From: Flavobacterium chryseum
Lineage (GTDB): Bacteria; Bacteroidota; Bacteroidia; Flavobacteriales; Flavobacteriaceae
DNA length: 64,000 nt
Assembly: GCF_004362015.1 (NCBI RefSeq)
Contig: NZ_SNWW01000001.1
Coordinates: 186,001-250,000, forward strand
Direction: 5' to 3'
The notes below the pieces were generated by a model. That model did no database searches. It saw nothing but the letters and a program-made list of their open reading frames with translations, and was not told the DNA's origin. Positions 17,643 through 27,137 of the stretch are shown piece after piece. Within the stretch, counting starts at the first letter, position 1. Each line of letters opens with the position of its first letter. A program made the translations under genes and the position numbers.

Positions 17643-18593
17643 ATGAAAAAGATAACGTTATTACTTTTTATACTCACTAACTTTACTTTTGTTCAGGCTC
17701 AGAATACCGAAAAAGAATTAATTCAAAATACTGAAAAAGCGGTTAAAATAATAAACGATACGATTGAAGGCGAAGGCTGGAAAGCAAAAGGAACAGTTTC
17801 TCTTTTACTAAATCAATCAAGCTTTAATAACTGGATTGCAGGAGGTGAAGACAGCTTTTCAGGAACATTGGGAATCAATTACGACTTCAACTACAAAAAA
17901 GACGATATCACCTGGGATAACAAAGTTTTAGCTTACTACGGACTTTTACAAACTAAAAATGCTGACTTTGGAAAAAAGACAGATGACCGTCTTGAATTTA
18001 ATTCAATAGTAGGAAAAAGAGCTTTTGGCCAATGGTATTATTCTTATTTCTTAAATTTCAGAACGCAATTTTCAACAGGTTATATTTATGGTCAGGATGA
18101 AAACGGAAAAGAAATCAGAACTGAAAACACCAAATTCATGTCTCCTGGATATCTTACAACAGGTCCCGGTATTTATTGGACAAAAGATGATAATCTTAAA
18201 ATAAATTTCGCTCCTTTAACTTCAAAATTCACTTTTGTAGATAGTGCCTATACTAGCGGAATCGATCGAAGAACAGGTTTACCTTATGTTGATGGCGATT
18301 ATTTTGGTGTTGATGCCAACAAAAGCATACGTTACGAACTGGGTTTCTATACGTCTGTTTATTATAAATTGGCCATAATGACAAATGTTATAGCTGAGAA
18401 CACATTAAACTTATATTCGAATTATCTGGAAGATCCACAAAATGTCGATATCAATTATTCTTTGAACATTGTCATGAAGGTAAACAAATATTTATCGGCC
18501 AATTTATCGTTTCAGGCAATTTACGACGACAATGCTTTTAAAGGTTTACAAACCAGAGAAGTTTTTGGTTTAGGAATCAATTTTGGATTTTAA
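17643..18593 (+). CDS. DUF3078 domain-containing outer-membrane protein
   Basis: The 316-residue protein has a signal peptide (1-20, ending VQAQ). The remainder is dominated by alternating aromatic beta strands and ends in phenylalanine (LGINFGF), as outer-membrane beta barrels do. The WKAKGTVSLLLNQSSFNNWIAGG-like start of the mature domain is diagnostic of DUF3078, a Bacteroidota barrel family of unknown function. It has its own TAnnTTTG promoter and a large palindromic element downstream. Position next to suf is conserved in flavobacteria as far as I recall, but no functional link is known. Confidence 0.88.
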   Translation: MKKITLLLFILTNFTFVQAQNTEKELIQNTEKAVKIINDTIEGEGWKAKGTVSLLLNQSSFNNWIAGGEDSFSGTLGINYDFNYKKDDITWDNKVLAYYGLLQTKNADFGKKTDDRLEFNSIVGKRAFGQWYYSYFLNFRTQFSTGYIYGQDENGKEIRTENTKFMSPGYLTTGPGIYWTKDDNLKINFAPLTSKFTFVDSAYTSGIDRRTGLPYVDGDYFGVDANKSIRYELGFYTSVYYKLAIMTNVIAENTLNLYSNYLEDPQNVDINYSLNIVMKVNKYLSANLSFQAIYDDNAFKGLQTREVFGLGINFGF

Positions 18594-18620
18594 ATTGAAA
18601 CTGGAACCCTTTTATATTTT

Positions 18621-18750
18621 ACCGCAGAGAGCTAAGACATTTATAAATTAGGTATTAAAACACAAAGTTCGCAAAGCTATATAAATTTAGCTTTGCGAAC
18701 TTTGTGTTTTTTAAGATAGTATAATATAATCTTAGCGCTCTTTGCGGTAA
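18621..18750. repeat. Nested palindromic intergenic element (ACCGCAGAG family)
   Basis: Two nested inverted repeats are present. The outer arms are ACCGCAGAGAGCTAAGA and its near-complement ending TTTGCGGT. The inner perfect arms of about 22 bp (ACACAAAGTTCGCAAAGCTA and inverse) end in a T-run. It lies between convergent genes and can act as a bidirectional terminator; the same sequence theme recurs at 12778 and 61690. Confidence 0.75.
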
Positions 18751-18756
18751 ATTAAT

Positions 18757-20004
18757 TTATTCCTGATCTTCCTGATCGTCTTCTTCTTTCTCGATTGCAT
18801 CTTTATAATCCGGATACAAAAATTTATTATATGGGAATCTGGTAATGTGAATTTGCCTTACAGCTTCATAAACTCTTTCTCTAAATTCCTCAAAATTCTC
18901 TTTATTGGTTGCTGAAATAAACAAGGCATTATCTTCGCCTAAACGGTGCATCCAAGTGCTTTTCCACTCTTCAAGCGTATAATGTCTTGGTGTTTTTTCG
19001 GTCATTAAATCATCTTCATCAATCGTAAGATGTTTGTAGGCATCAATTTTATTAAAAACCATAATAACAGGTTTTTCATGTGCCTTAATATCCTGCAACG
19101 TTTGGTTTACAGATGCAATATGATCTTCAAAATCAGGATGCGAAATATCAACAATATGCAATAACAAATCGGCTTCACGAACCTCATCAAGTGTACTTTT
19201 AAAAGAATCTACCAATTGTGTTGGCAATTTTCTAATAAAACCTACAGTATCAGAAAGTAAAAATGGCAGGTTTTTAATTACCACTTTCCGAACCGTTGTA
19301 TCTAAAGTTGCGAATAATTTATTCTCAACAAAAACATCACTTTTACCAACAGCATTCATCAAAGTCGATTTTCCAACATTGGTATAACCAACCAGCGCCA
19401 CACGAACCATTGCACCGCGATTGCCGCGTTGAACGCCCATTTGTTTATCGATTGTTTTGATTTTGTCCTTCAACAACGAAATTCTGTCACGAACAATACG
19501 TCTATCGGTTTCGATCTCTGTTTCACCAGGACCACGCATACCAATACCACCTTTTTGACGCTCAAGGTGCGTCCATAAGCCGGAAAGTCTTGGCAATAAA
19601 TAAATACATTGCGCCAATTCGACCTGAGTTCTTGCATAAGAACTCTCGGCTCTTTGTGCAAAAATATCCAGAATTAAATTCGTTCTGTCTAAGATTTTAC
19701 AATCTATAATTTTAGAGATATTTTTTTGTTGTGATGGTGATAATTCATCATCGAAAATTAAAGTCGATATGTCGTTTTCTTTTACAAAAAGATTGATTTC
19801 ATCTATTTTTCCCGTACCAACAAAAGTTTTCGGATTCGGGCGTTCCATTTTTTGCGTAAAACGTTTAACAACTTCACCACCGGCGGTGAAAGTTAAAAAC
19901 TCTAATTCGTCAAGATATTCGTTTAGTTTTTCTTCACTTTGATTTTGAGTTACAATACCAACTACGGCTGTCTTTTCAAAATTTATAACTTCTTTTTCTA
20001 ACAT
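18757..20004 (-). CDS. hflX: GTPase HflX
   Basis: The 415-residue ribosome-associated GTPase rescues or splits stalled 70S ribosomes under stress. The N-terminal HflX domain contains GGEVVKRFTQKMERPNPKTFVG and the linker GPGETEIETDRR. The G domain has G1 GYTNVGKST (about 206-214), G3 DTVGFIRKLP and G4 FNKID. The acidic C-terminal tail (EKEEDDQEDQE) is common in the Bacteroidota form. A CAAATTTA box on the plus strand (TAAATTTG on the coding strand) lies 17 bases upstream. Confidence 0.95.
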   Translation of the reverse strand: MLEKEVINFEKTAVVGIVTQNQSEEKLNEYLDELEFLTFTAGGEVVKRFTQKMERPNPKTFVGTGKIDEINLFVKENDISTLIFDDELSPSQQKNISKIIDCKILDRTNLILDIFAQRAESSYARTQVELAQCIYLLPRLSGLWTHLERQKGGIGMRGPGETEIETDRRIVRDRISLLKDKIKTIDKQMGVQRGNRGAMVRVALVGYTNVGKSTLMNAVGKSDVFVENKLFATLDTTVRKVVIKNLPFLLSDTVGFIRKLPTQLVDSFKSTLDEVREADLLLHIVDISHPDFEDHIASVNQTLQDIKAHEKPVIMVFNKIDAYKHLTIDEDDLMTEKTPRHYTLEEWKSTWMHRLGEDNALFISATNKENFEEFRERVYEAVRQIHITRFPYNKFLYPDYKDAIEKEEDDQEDQE

Positions 20005-20020
20005 AGCTTTGAATAAGGTG

Positions 20021-20028
20021 CAAATTTA
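20021..20028 (-). promoter_or_regulatory. -7 promoter element of hflX
   Basis: TAAATTTG on the minus strand fits TAnnTTTG and ends 16 bases before the hflX ATG. Confidence 0.5.
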
Positions 20029-20108
20029 ATGATTTGTAAGACACTAAGCCTTATAGAATTCTGTTTTTAAGTTCTATTTATGAATTTGCTTATTATTGAA
20101 AAGAATAA

Positions 20109-20169
20109 ACCATTTAGAAATTAAGTCTATTAAGCGTTTATTCTTAATGAAACTTGATTTTTAAATGGC
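20109..20169. repeat. ACCATTTAGA-type palindrome
   Basis: AACCATTTAGAAATTAAG is paired with an inverse, imperfect copy ending TTTTTAAATGGC. It belongs with the elements at 16519 and 28212. Confidence 0.5.
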
Positions 20170-20193
20170 TTAAAAAATTAACTTAAACTGATA

Positions 20194-21054
20194 TTACTCG
20201 TAAATAAAAGTCTTTTCTGTTTTTACGATTCCGTTTTCTTCAAGTTGAGAACAAGAGATCGGATAGTTAAGTTTATTGTATTTGTATTTTTTACTGATTC
20301 CAACTAAAACTGTAGATGAAGGGCTGAAATTTGTTTCGTTATTATACGAAATAGATTCAAAAGCAAATTCGTCTTCATGGTATGAAATCATCGGTACAAT
20401 TATTTTATAATTATCACCAAAAAGGTTCTGAACAATTAACTGATCTACCGATTTTTTATCATCAAAAGTAAATGTTTTAGATATTTTATCACCAACAAGT
20501 CCTCTGTGTCTTACTACGTTATCATTTGTATAAGAGTATTCAATCTTACCAATGATCGCTTTATTTCTATCACGAGATGTACGTCTTACGATGATACCAT
20601 TCTCTACTATATACTCAATATCTTCAACAATATTTTGGTGATTGGTACTTTTTTTAGTGATCACTTTTATTCTTGCACCTTCATATGTAAAAGTTACTGT
20701 TTTAGTGATATAGTCACTACCTTCCTGATATTTTTTTACCAATTTTGTAATGTTGTTATCTGCATTGTAAGTGTAGTTTACCACTTCTTTCCAGTCACTT
20801 CCAACTTTGTCTTTAACGGTCATGTCTAATAAACCGTTTGGGTTATAAAAGAAATGCTGTACAACATCTGAAGTTGTTATTGTTTGAATTTTTCCATCTT
20901 TAAAAACGACGGTTTTGTTTACAATTTCACCGTCTTTAAAATTCTGGTAATTTGTTTTTACAATATTAATCTGTTTTAATTGAACTGGTTTATCCTGACT
21001 TTGCATTAAGCATGGAAAAACCATCATCATGATGGCAATAAAATAGGTTTTCAT
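20194..21054 (-). CDS. Secreted protein of unknown function with YD-like beta repeats
   Basis: The start is taken at the ATG giving MKTYFIAIMMMVFPCLMQSQ, a good signal peptide; an upstream ATG would place 14 polar residues before it. The 286-residue protein has repeating strand pairs such as FYNPNGLLDMTVKD, YTYNADNNITKLVKK, TYEGARIKVITKK and YSYTNDNVVRH. They resemble the YD/RHS-like or toxin_R_bind-type hairpins common in Bacteroidota secreted proteins. There is no catalytic motif and no T9SS tail. It is a single gene; function is unknown. Confidence 0.8.
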   Translation of the reverse strand: MKTYFIAIMMMVFPCLMQSQDKPVQLKQINIVKTNYQNFKDGEIVNKTVVFKDGKIQTITTSDVVQHFFYNPNGLLDMTVKDKVGSDWKEVVNYTYNADNNITKLVKKYQEGSDYITKTVTFTYEGARIKVITKKSTNHQNIVEDIEYIVENGIIVRRTSRDRNKAIIGKIEYSYTNDNVVRHRGLVGDKISKTFTFDDKKSVDQLIVQNLFGDNYKIIVPMISYHEDEFAFESISYNNETNFSPSSTVLVGISKKYKYNKLNYPISCSQLEENGIVKTEKTFIYE

Positions 21055-21189
21055 AATTTTTATATCGATTTGGGATGACCAAAATACAAAATTCAATCAA
21101 ACTTTAACAGTTTGTAATTTAAAATTTACACACTATTAAATTATCATCTAAAAATCAGCACTTTAATTCCGACTTTAAAAAACTACAGC

Positions 21190-22539
21190 CTACTTTTCTC
21201 CAAAAATCTTAACATCATCAACCATAAAAGCGCCATTTAACGTTTTATCCTTCCCGGAACCGATGTACTTAAATGCAATATTAATATTTCCGGAATAAGC
21301 AGATAAATCTATCCCGCCTGAACTTATAAATTCGCGTGTTGGCGTTGTCAACGACGGGAATTTAGCCTGTAATTTTGTCCATTTTGCTTTAGTGATACTT
21401 GATCCGTCAAAATTTGTAGAAATATATACTTCTAAAGAATTTAAGGGTGAATCAAGTTTCAAATCATGTTGTGCACTTCTAAAAGACAATATCGCATTTT
21501 TATAACCCGTCAAATTAATTTTAGGCGTTACGAGCCATGCAACATTTTCTGCAGCGGTTGTGCTTGTGGTATTAAATTCAGCATATCCGTTGCCGGAATA
21601 AACCATACTTTTCCATAACTTAGATGCTTTCTCAACAATGTTGCTCCAACCTAATAAGGTAAAGTTCACATTGTTTTTTACGGATTGAAAATCTTCAGCA
21701 AAAAAAGGAACATTTCTTTTTCCGTTCATGACAATATCTTTTTCACATCTCACCATTAACTGATAATCTGATCCAAATTTTGTTACTATTCCCCGAACTT
21801 TTCCGCTTCCTTCGGGTACATCGCTTGTGGCAAATTTGGCATAACCGCTTGTCCTGAAAATAATCTGATTGCCGGTTTTGTCACGCAAATTCCAATTGGT
21901 TGAACCTCCAACATTATTGGTTTCTTCAAAATAATGACGCCCAATTGCTGCTTCTGTAAATTCAACATCATTCAGTTCTATTAAAGTATTCAGGATATTG
22001 TCATTCAACGCTTCTTCAATCGAAAGTGATTTAACCAATTGATTTTCATTAATTATTGTACATGACGGATTCAATACACTTTTATATTCATTTTGTGAGA
22101 TTCGTCCAATTGTTGGATCGCCAGCATTGCTCACATACAAACTTCCAATTCGTAATCCGCCATAATATAAATCTGTAAATTGATTTTTTAATTTCACATA
22201 TACTTTATTTCCCAGACGAAAATCTATATAGGTATTTGAGGCATCGACAGGAACACTAAAGCCCGTTGCCGGAATGCCATTTTGTGCCAACGTTTGAAAT
22301 GAAATACTTTTAAAAAAATTTCCACCTTCATCACTCGAAACTACATACGCCTCAACAATATCATCATAAACATATTGTTTGGCAACATTGCCGGAAAGTT
22401 CATGAACTTTTTCTACCGTTTTATTTACTTTTAAATCAGGCTGTGTACATTCTAATTTAGGAACCTGGATTTCTTCATTACAACTAAAAAAGAGTAATAA
22501 AGAAAATGCAAAAAGTGAAGTGATAAATTTATTTGTCAT
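21190..22539 (-). CDS. DUF5689 domain-containing lipoprotein
   Basis: The start is taken at the ATG giving MTNKFITSLFAFSLLLFFSC, a lipoprotein signal with lipidated Cys20; the protein is then 449 residues. The N-terminal half, with ELSGNVAKQYVYDDIVEAYVVSSDE-like sequence, is the DUF5689 OB-type domain. The C-terminal half (about 270-449, PFFAEDFQSVK to GAFMVDDVKIFGEK) is a choice-of-anchor J/MAM-like beta sandwich. It lies 19 bases after the TonB receptor and is probably cotranscribed, a standard receptor-plus-surface-lipoprotein pair. The ligand is unknown. Confidence 0.87.
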   Translation of the reverse strand: MTNKFITSLFAFSLLLFFSCNEEIQVPKLECTQPDLKVNKTVEKVHELSGNVAKQYVYDDIVEAYVVSSDEGGNFFKSISFQTLAQNGIPATGFSVPVDASNTYIDFRLGNKVYVKLKNQFTDLYYGGLRIGSLYVSNAGDPTIGRISQNEYKSVLNPSCTIINENQLVKSLSIEEALNDNILNTLIELNDVEFTEAAIGRHYFEETNNVGGSTNWNLRDKTGNQIIFRTSGYAKFATSDVPEGSGKVRGIVTKFGSDYQLMVRCEKDIVMNGKRNVPFFAEDFQSVKNNVNFTLLGWSNIVEKASKLWKSMVYSGNGYAEFNTTSTTAAENVAWLVTPKINLTGYKNAILSFRSAQHDLKLDSPLNSLEVYISTNFDGSSITKAKWTKLQAKFPSLTTPTREFISSGGIDLSAYSGNINIAFKYIGSGKDKTLNGAFMVDDVKIFGEK

Positions 22540-22558
22540 AACAATTTGTGTTTTAATT

Positions 22559-25389
22559 TTATAAACCAATGGTAAGATTTACGAAATAAGTTCTTCCGTA
22601 ACCGTAATAATATTTGGGTCCAAATGATGGAGTTCCGCTTGAAACATCCTGATTAAGTGCTCTAAAATTAGCATTTCGGGCCTGCTCAAAACCTCCGGTT
22701 TTATAAGTGGTATTCAAAACATTATTTAAACTCATAAAAAGTCCAACATATTTGCGATAAACGCGCCAGGATTTACCTCCTGAAATATTTAGCAATGCTA
22801 CGGAATCGAATTTTTCCTGCTTTAGCAACTCATTTCCACGCTCGCTTGTAGCTTCAGGAAAAGGAAAATTGTTGGCCGGATTAATATAAAACTGTGCCGT
22901 TCTGGCAATAGGAGAGACGTCAATATAATTTTCGGTTAAATAATTAATATTGGCACCAATCCACCAAAATTTAGGATCTCTGTATTCTAAACCTAACGAA
23001 AAAGCCTGTTGCGGCATGCCGGCTTGTTTGTAATTTTTAAGATAGGCTTTGCCAAAATCAAAAGTTGCCTTTGCGTTTTCTTTTGCTGCATTTGCATCAT
23101 TTGTTATCGAAACATCCGGATTGCTATCGTATGTATAATTTCCGTAAGCAGCAGACAAAGTTGTTTTTAATGTTGCTGAAATTTGATATTCAAAACTCAA
23201 TTCAGCGCCAATATTTTTCTTGTTTAAATGTGTCAGTGTCTGACTCACAAACGCATCTGTAGCATCATAACCTGCGCCGTTGTCAAAAATTCCTTCGGCA
23301 TAGAAAAAAGAAGTTTTTGTGGTATTTTTAATTAAGGTATAATAAGCGGTTAATCGCAATTTAAGTTTGGGTGAATGATAGACATAATTACCTTCGGCAC
23401 TTGAAATATTTTCACTTTCGAGTCCGTCAACAATTGAATTGTTTAATCTTGAATTTGAAAATGTATTTCGAAGAGAAGGTGCTCTTGTTAAATGTGCTGC
23501 ATTAAAAAAGAGGGATTGTTTTCCTGAAATTTTACAGGTGAATCCGCCTTTAAAACCAAAATTTTCGAAATTTGCTTTATCGCTTTTGCCGAGAGAATTT
23601 GTGGCATAAATTCCGTTTTGATATAATCCGTCTCTTTGATAATCTGCTGCGGAATAAGATTGCGCCAAATAAAAATCTACTTTATTATAAGAGAATCTGA
23701 ATTGTGTAAAAACATCGATTGTGTTGGCGAGCAAATTATAATTATAACCATAAGTATCGCCTTTTTTGACTTGTCGGTTTGGATTTTGTAAATCTGATTG
23801 TGATTGATCTCCTTTGTAAAAAGTATCAATATCCAGAAAATATAAACCGCCCAGTAGATCTAAAAGATTTTGAAAATTATGCGATTTTAGGTTTGTATAT
23901 GTAATTCCTCCGTCAAAAAAGATGTTCGGTGCAACCTGCGAATTTAAGTTTGAGTTGGCCGAAAATGTTTTATCATCGGTTCGGTCTTCATAAACAACAT
24001 AATGGCTTTGCAAAGGTTCATAATGCGTCGTTCCATCAGGATTTGTTATTTGTTTTTGATTGGTTTGATACATCGCTGCCCAATCAATTTGGGAATTTTC
24101 AAGAAACAGGGCTTTACTTTTTGCTGCATTTTCATAATCCGGTGTAAAGTCTCCTGAAAATTCTCCCTTATCTTTTGCATAAAGTGAGCTGAAATAACTC
24201 GGCATTTTGCGATAATAAACAGGATCCGGACTATTTGCATTTTGATAATCTATATTGCTGTTTCCAACTTTTCCGAACTGGTACATAACGCCGGAATTAA
24301 GATTGGTTGTTTCATTAATTTTAAAATAATGATTCAACATCAATAAAGGTTCTTCAACCGTTTTTACTCTCGCATTTCGTTTTTCTCCATTTTGAAAACC
24401 CCAATACGAATTGTATCTTTCGTTAGTTAATTGTGTTACTTCATTTGTGTTGGCTGAATTTTCCCACGGGAATTGGGCGTGTAAAATCCTGTAAAATTGA
24501 GTGAATTTCTGTTGTTTAATTTCTTTTCTACACTAATAAAAAAAGAGTCCGCATTAAAATTTGTTCCTTCAAAATAACCTTCATCTGACCATCGTTTTCC
24601 TGCAGAAATAGCATACGCCCAACCCGAATTATCCATTCCGGAAGCGTATGTACCAATAGCGCGCCAATTGTATGTTGTGTTACTTCCTGAAAAAGTTAGC
24701 TGTACGCCTTTTCTGTACATCGAAGCTCTGGTAAAGATTTGCTGTGTTCCTAAAACGCCTCCAAAAGTATAGTTTGAAGGTGCAGCGCCAACCGAGAATT
24801 CCTGATTCCGAAGTACATTATTCAATCCGCCCCAATTATTCCATTGCGGCCTTCCGTCATAAATTTTGTTCATGACCATGCCGTTGAGCATCATCGTTCC
24901 GTTTTCACTGTCTAAACCGCGAACTCTAAATCGCGCCTGACCCCAACTGAATGCAGCGGCTTGCATAAAAGCATCTTTGGAAGATTGCAAAAGACCGGAA
25001 GTCATTTCAGACGAACTATTATCATCAGATAAATCGTTGTCTAATAAAGTAATTAAAGCTGCAGGAATTTCATCTGAATAAATATCTTCTAATTGTAATA
25101 TTCCGAGATATACAATTTGACCAAAATTAGAATGAATTTTCAGCATCAAATCTTTACAGCCCTGACTGTGAATCAAAAGCAATTGTTCTCCTTCTATCGG
25201 AGAATGAAATTCAAATTTGCCGCTTTTAGAGGTAAGTTTTGTTATAGAAGAATTCTGAATACTTACTACAACATTCTCAAGAGGATTTTGTGTTTTGGCA
25301 TCAACAACAACTCCTCTAAAAATTGTTTCCTGCGCAAAAGCAAAACTAAAAGACCATAAAATAAAAAAGACTGCGTATTTTTTTACCAT
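22559..25389 (-). pseudogene. TonB-dependent receptor, frameshifted (two pieces: 24436-25389 and 22559-about 24465)
   Basis: The 5' piece has signal peptide MVKKYAVFFILWSFSFAFAQ, a carboxypeptidase-like domain (FRGVVVDAKTQNPLENVVVS) and the plug (RVRGLDSENGTMMLNGMVMN). It stops at TPNSRGKIQPTQMK. In the next frame the protein continues as NSANTNEVTQLTNERYNS and runs through the barrel to a terminal LTIGL. One missing A in the run AAAA (plus-strand TTTT at 24459-24462) explains the break: five As would restore GKNSANTNE. Repaired, it is about 943 residues, a normal receptor length. No RBS-like restart is evident. It may be an inactivated gene or a homopolymer sequencing error. Confidence 0.88.
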
Positions 25390-25613
25390 TAAAAATTCCA
25401 ATTTACTTTGAAAATTATTTTCGGAAATTAATCCTTATTCAAAAGATAAAATTGGTTTTTGGAAAAGAGTCGTGTTCGTAAGACAAGCAACCCGAAGTTC
25501 AAATGTATATATAAAATCAGTATTAAAAGAAATAAATTCTTACAAATTTTAAATAGAAAAGATAAAATTTTTCATGAATTTATTTAATATGCTCAAACTG
25601 TGAACAATAAATT

Positions 25614-26834
25614 TTAAGCGGCTGTTCTAATTTTAGAAACCATAAAAGCAATCAGAACGCCAAAGATTCCGATAAAAGCAAAAGAGAATTGAAGTCCGAA
25701 ATTTTCGGCAATATGTCCAATTACCGGCGGCCCCATTAAGAAACCGAGAAAACTAACACTCGAAACAATGGTTAAAGCTTCTCCGGGCGGAACTGTCGGG
25801 TTTTTTCCGGCCATACTATAAACGGTAGGAACAATTGTGGCAACGCCTAAACCTACGGCCATGAAAGCAATGGTACACGGAATAATATAAGGAAGAAAAA
25901 CAGCGGTAAAAAGTCCGCCAGAAATCAGAACTCCGCTTATTTGCATGACACGTTCACGACCAAATTTATTGATTAATCCGTCGCCTAAAAAGCGTCCGCT
26001 GGCCATTGTAATCATAAACGAAGTATAGCCCAAAATAACTAATGCTCCCGGTGCCTTCACGATATCTTTAAAGTAAACACCGCTCCAGTCGAACATAACA
26101 CCTTCGCTAGCCATACTGCAAAAACCAATTATTCCAAGCCAAAGTAAAGCACTGTCTGGTTTTACAAATAGTTTTTTCTTTTCTGATGTTTTGTGTTTCA
26201 TTTTTTCTTTGGCTCTGACCAAAAATTTAAAATTAAAAACAACCATTACTATTACTATTGCACCAACAATTAGAAAATGATGTAATGGACTCAGTTTTAA
26301 AGTTAACATTCCTAAACCAACCAAAGCACCCGTAAATCCGGCAAAACTCCACATGCCGTGAAAAGATGACATGATTGTTTTTTTGAATAAAACTTCGGTA
26401 TAAACGCCTTGTGTATTTACGGCAATATTGGCTAAGTTTCCGAACAAACCAAACATGAAAAGTCCTAAAGACAATTGCAAAGCGGTTGTGGCCAAACCTA
26501 AATTAGCTAAACATAAAACATACATTATTAAAGAGAAAACCAATATGCGGTGACTTCCGAATTTGGTAACCATTTTTCCTGAAAAAGGCATGATAATTAA
26601 TTGCCCCATTGGAAGTGCAAAAAGTATAGAACCCAAATCGCCTTCGGTTAAATGAAGAGCGGTTTTGATATCCGGAATTCTACTTGCCCAGGTTGCAAAA
26701 CTTAGACCCATTCCAAAATAAAACATTCCCACCGCAATACGAATCCGGTTTAAATAAGAAGCTTTTGCCTCTCTAAAAACTTTCTTGATTTTTCCTTTGG
26801 TTTGAAAAAGTGATAATGGATTGAAGTCTATCAA
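25614..26834 (-). CDS. MFS transporter
   Basis: The 406-residue protein has twelve predicted membrane segments. The cytoplasmic N terminus is followed by IAVGMFYFGMGLSFATWASRIPDIK, the loop 2-3 motif GKMVTKFGSHRILV and the equivalent GDGLINKFGRERVMQ in the second half. This arrangement, with WASRIPDIKTALHLTEGDLG, resembles the YbjJ-like/FucP-related group of proton-coupled sugar or drug exporters. The substrate is not determinable. It is a single gene, with no obvious partner. Confidence 0.87.
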   Translation of the reverse strand: MIDFNPLSLFQTKGKIKKVFREAKASYLNRIRIAVGMFYFGMGLSFATWASRIPDIKTALHLTEGDLGSILFALPMGQLIIMPFSGKMVTKFGSHRILVFSLIMYVLCLANLGLATTALQLSLGLFMFGLFGNLANIAVNTQGVYTEVLFKKTIMSSFHGMWSFAGFTGALVGLGMLTLKLSPLHHFLIVGAIVIVMVVFNFKFLVRAKEKMKHKTSEKKKLFVKPDSALLWLGIIGFCSMASEGVMFDWSGVYFKDIVKAPGALVILGYTSFMITMASGRFLGDGLINKFGRERVMQISGVLISGGLFTAVFLPYIIPCTIAFMAVGLGVATIVPTVYSMAGKNPTVPPGEALTIVSSVSFLGFLMGPPVIGHIAENFGLQFSFAFIGIFGVLIAFMVSKIRTAA

Positions 26835-27137
26835 AATAAATGCATTTTAAATTGGTCTATAAAAGTACTAAAAAGCTACTTTATAGCGTACACAACTCTA
26901 CCAGTTCCCGAATTTATAACGTTATTGTTTATAAATTGTTTTTTTAAGGTACTAAGGTTCTGAGAGACTAAGGGACAAAGGTTCTCTCGGGAGGTGCACT
27001 ACATTATTTTTTTTGCCCACGAATTGCACTAATTTTCGCTGATTTTATTCCGTTTGAACTTAATTTTATTCGTGAAAATTAGTGCAATTCGTGGCAACCT
27101 TTTCTTTTGAAAAATACTTTTAATCTGTGATAAAATT
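26835..27137. other. Intergenic region holding two repeat families
   Basis: Around 26945-26990 are copies of AAGGT(A/T)CT(A/G)AGG units, a motif also seen in inverse form near 62000. At 27018-27093 is a long palindrome annotated separately. No gene is supportable. Confidence 0.55.
27018..27093. repeat. CACGAATTGCACTAATTTTC palindrome
   Basis: Perfect 20-bp inverted arms are separated by about 36 AT-rich bases. I recognise this GCCACGAATT...AATTCGTGGC type as a common dispersed palindrome of Flavobacterium intergenic regions; the copy number cannot be judged here. Confidence 0.8.

Noticed and set aside
20506..20829. 107-codon plus-strand reading frame opposite the secreted YD-like protein
   Set aside because: It is an antisense frame of a real gene with a signal peptide; its hydrophobic, low-complexity translation fits a shadow.
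24436..24480. Programmed ribosomal frameshift in the TonB receptor
   Set aside because: The A-run is short, no slippery heptamer or downstream stimulator is visible, and a single missing base explains it more simply.
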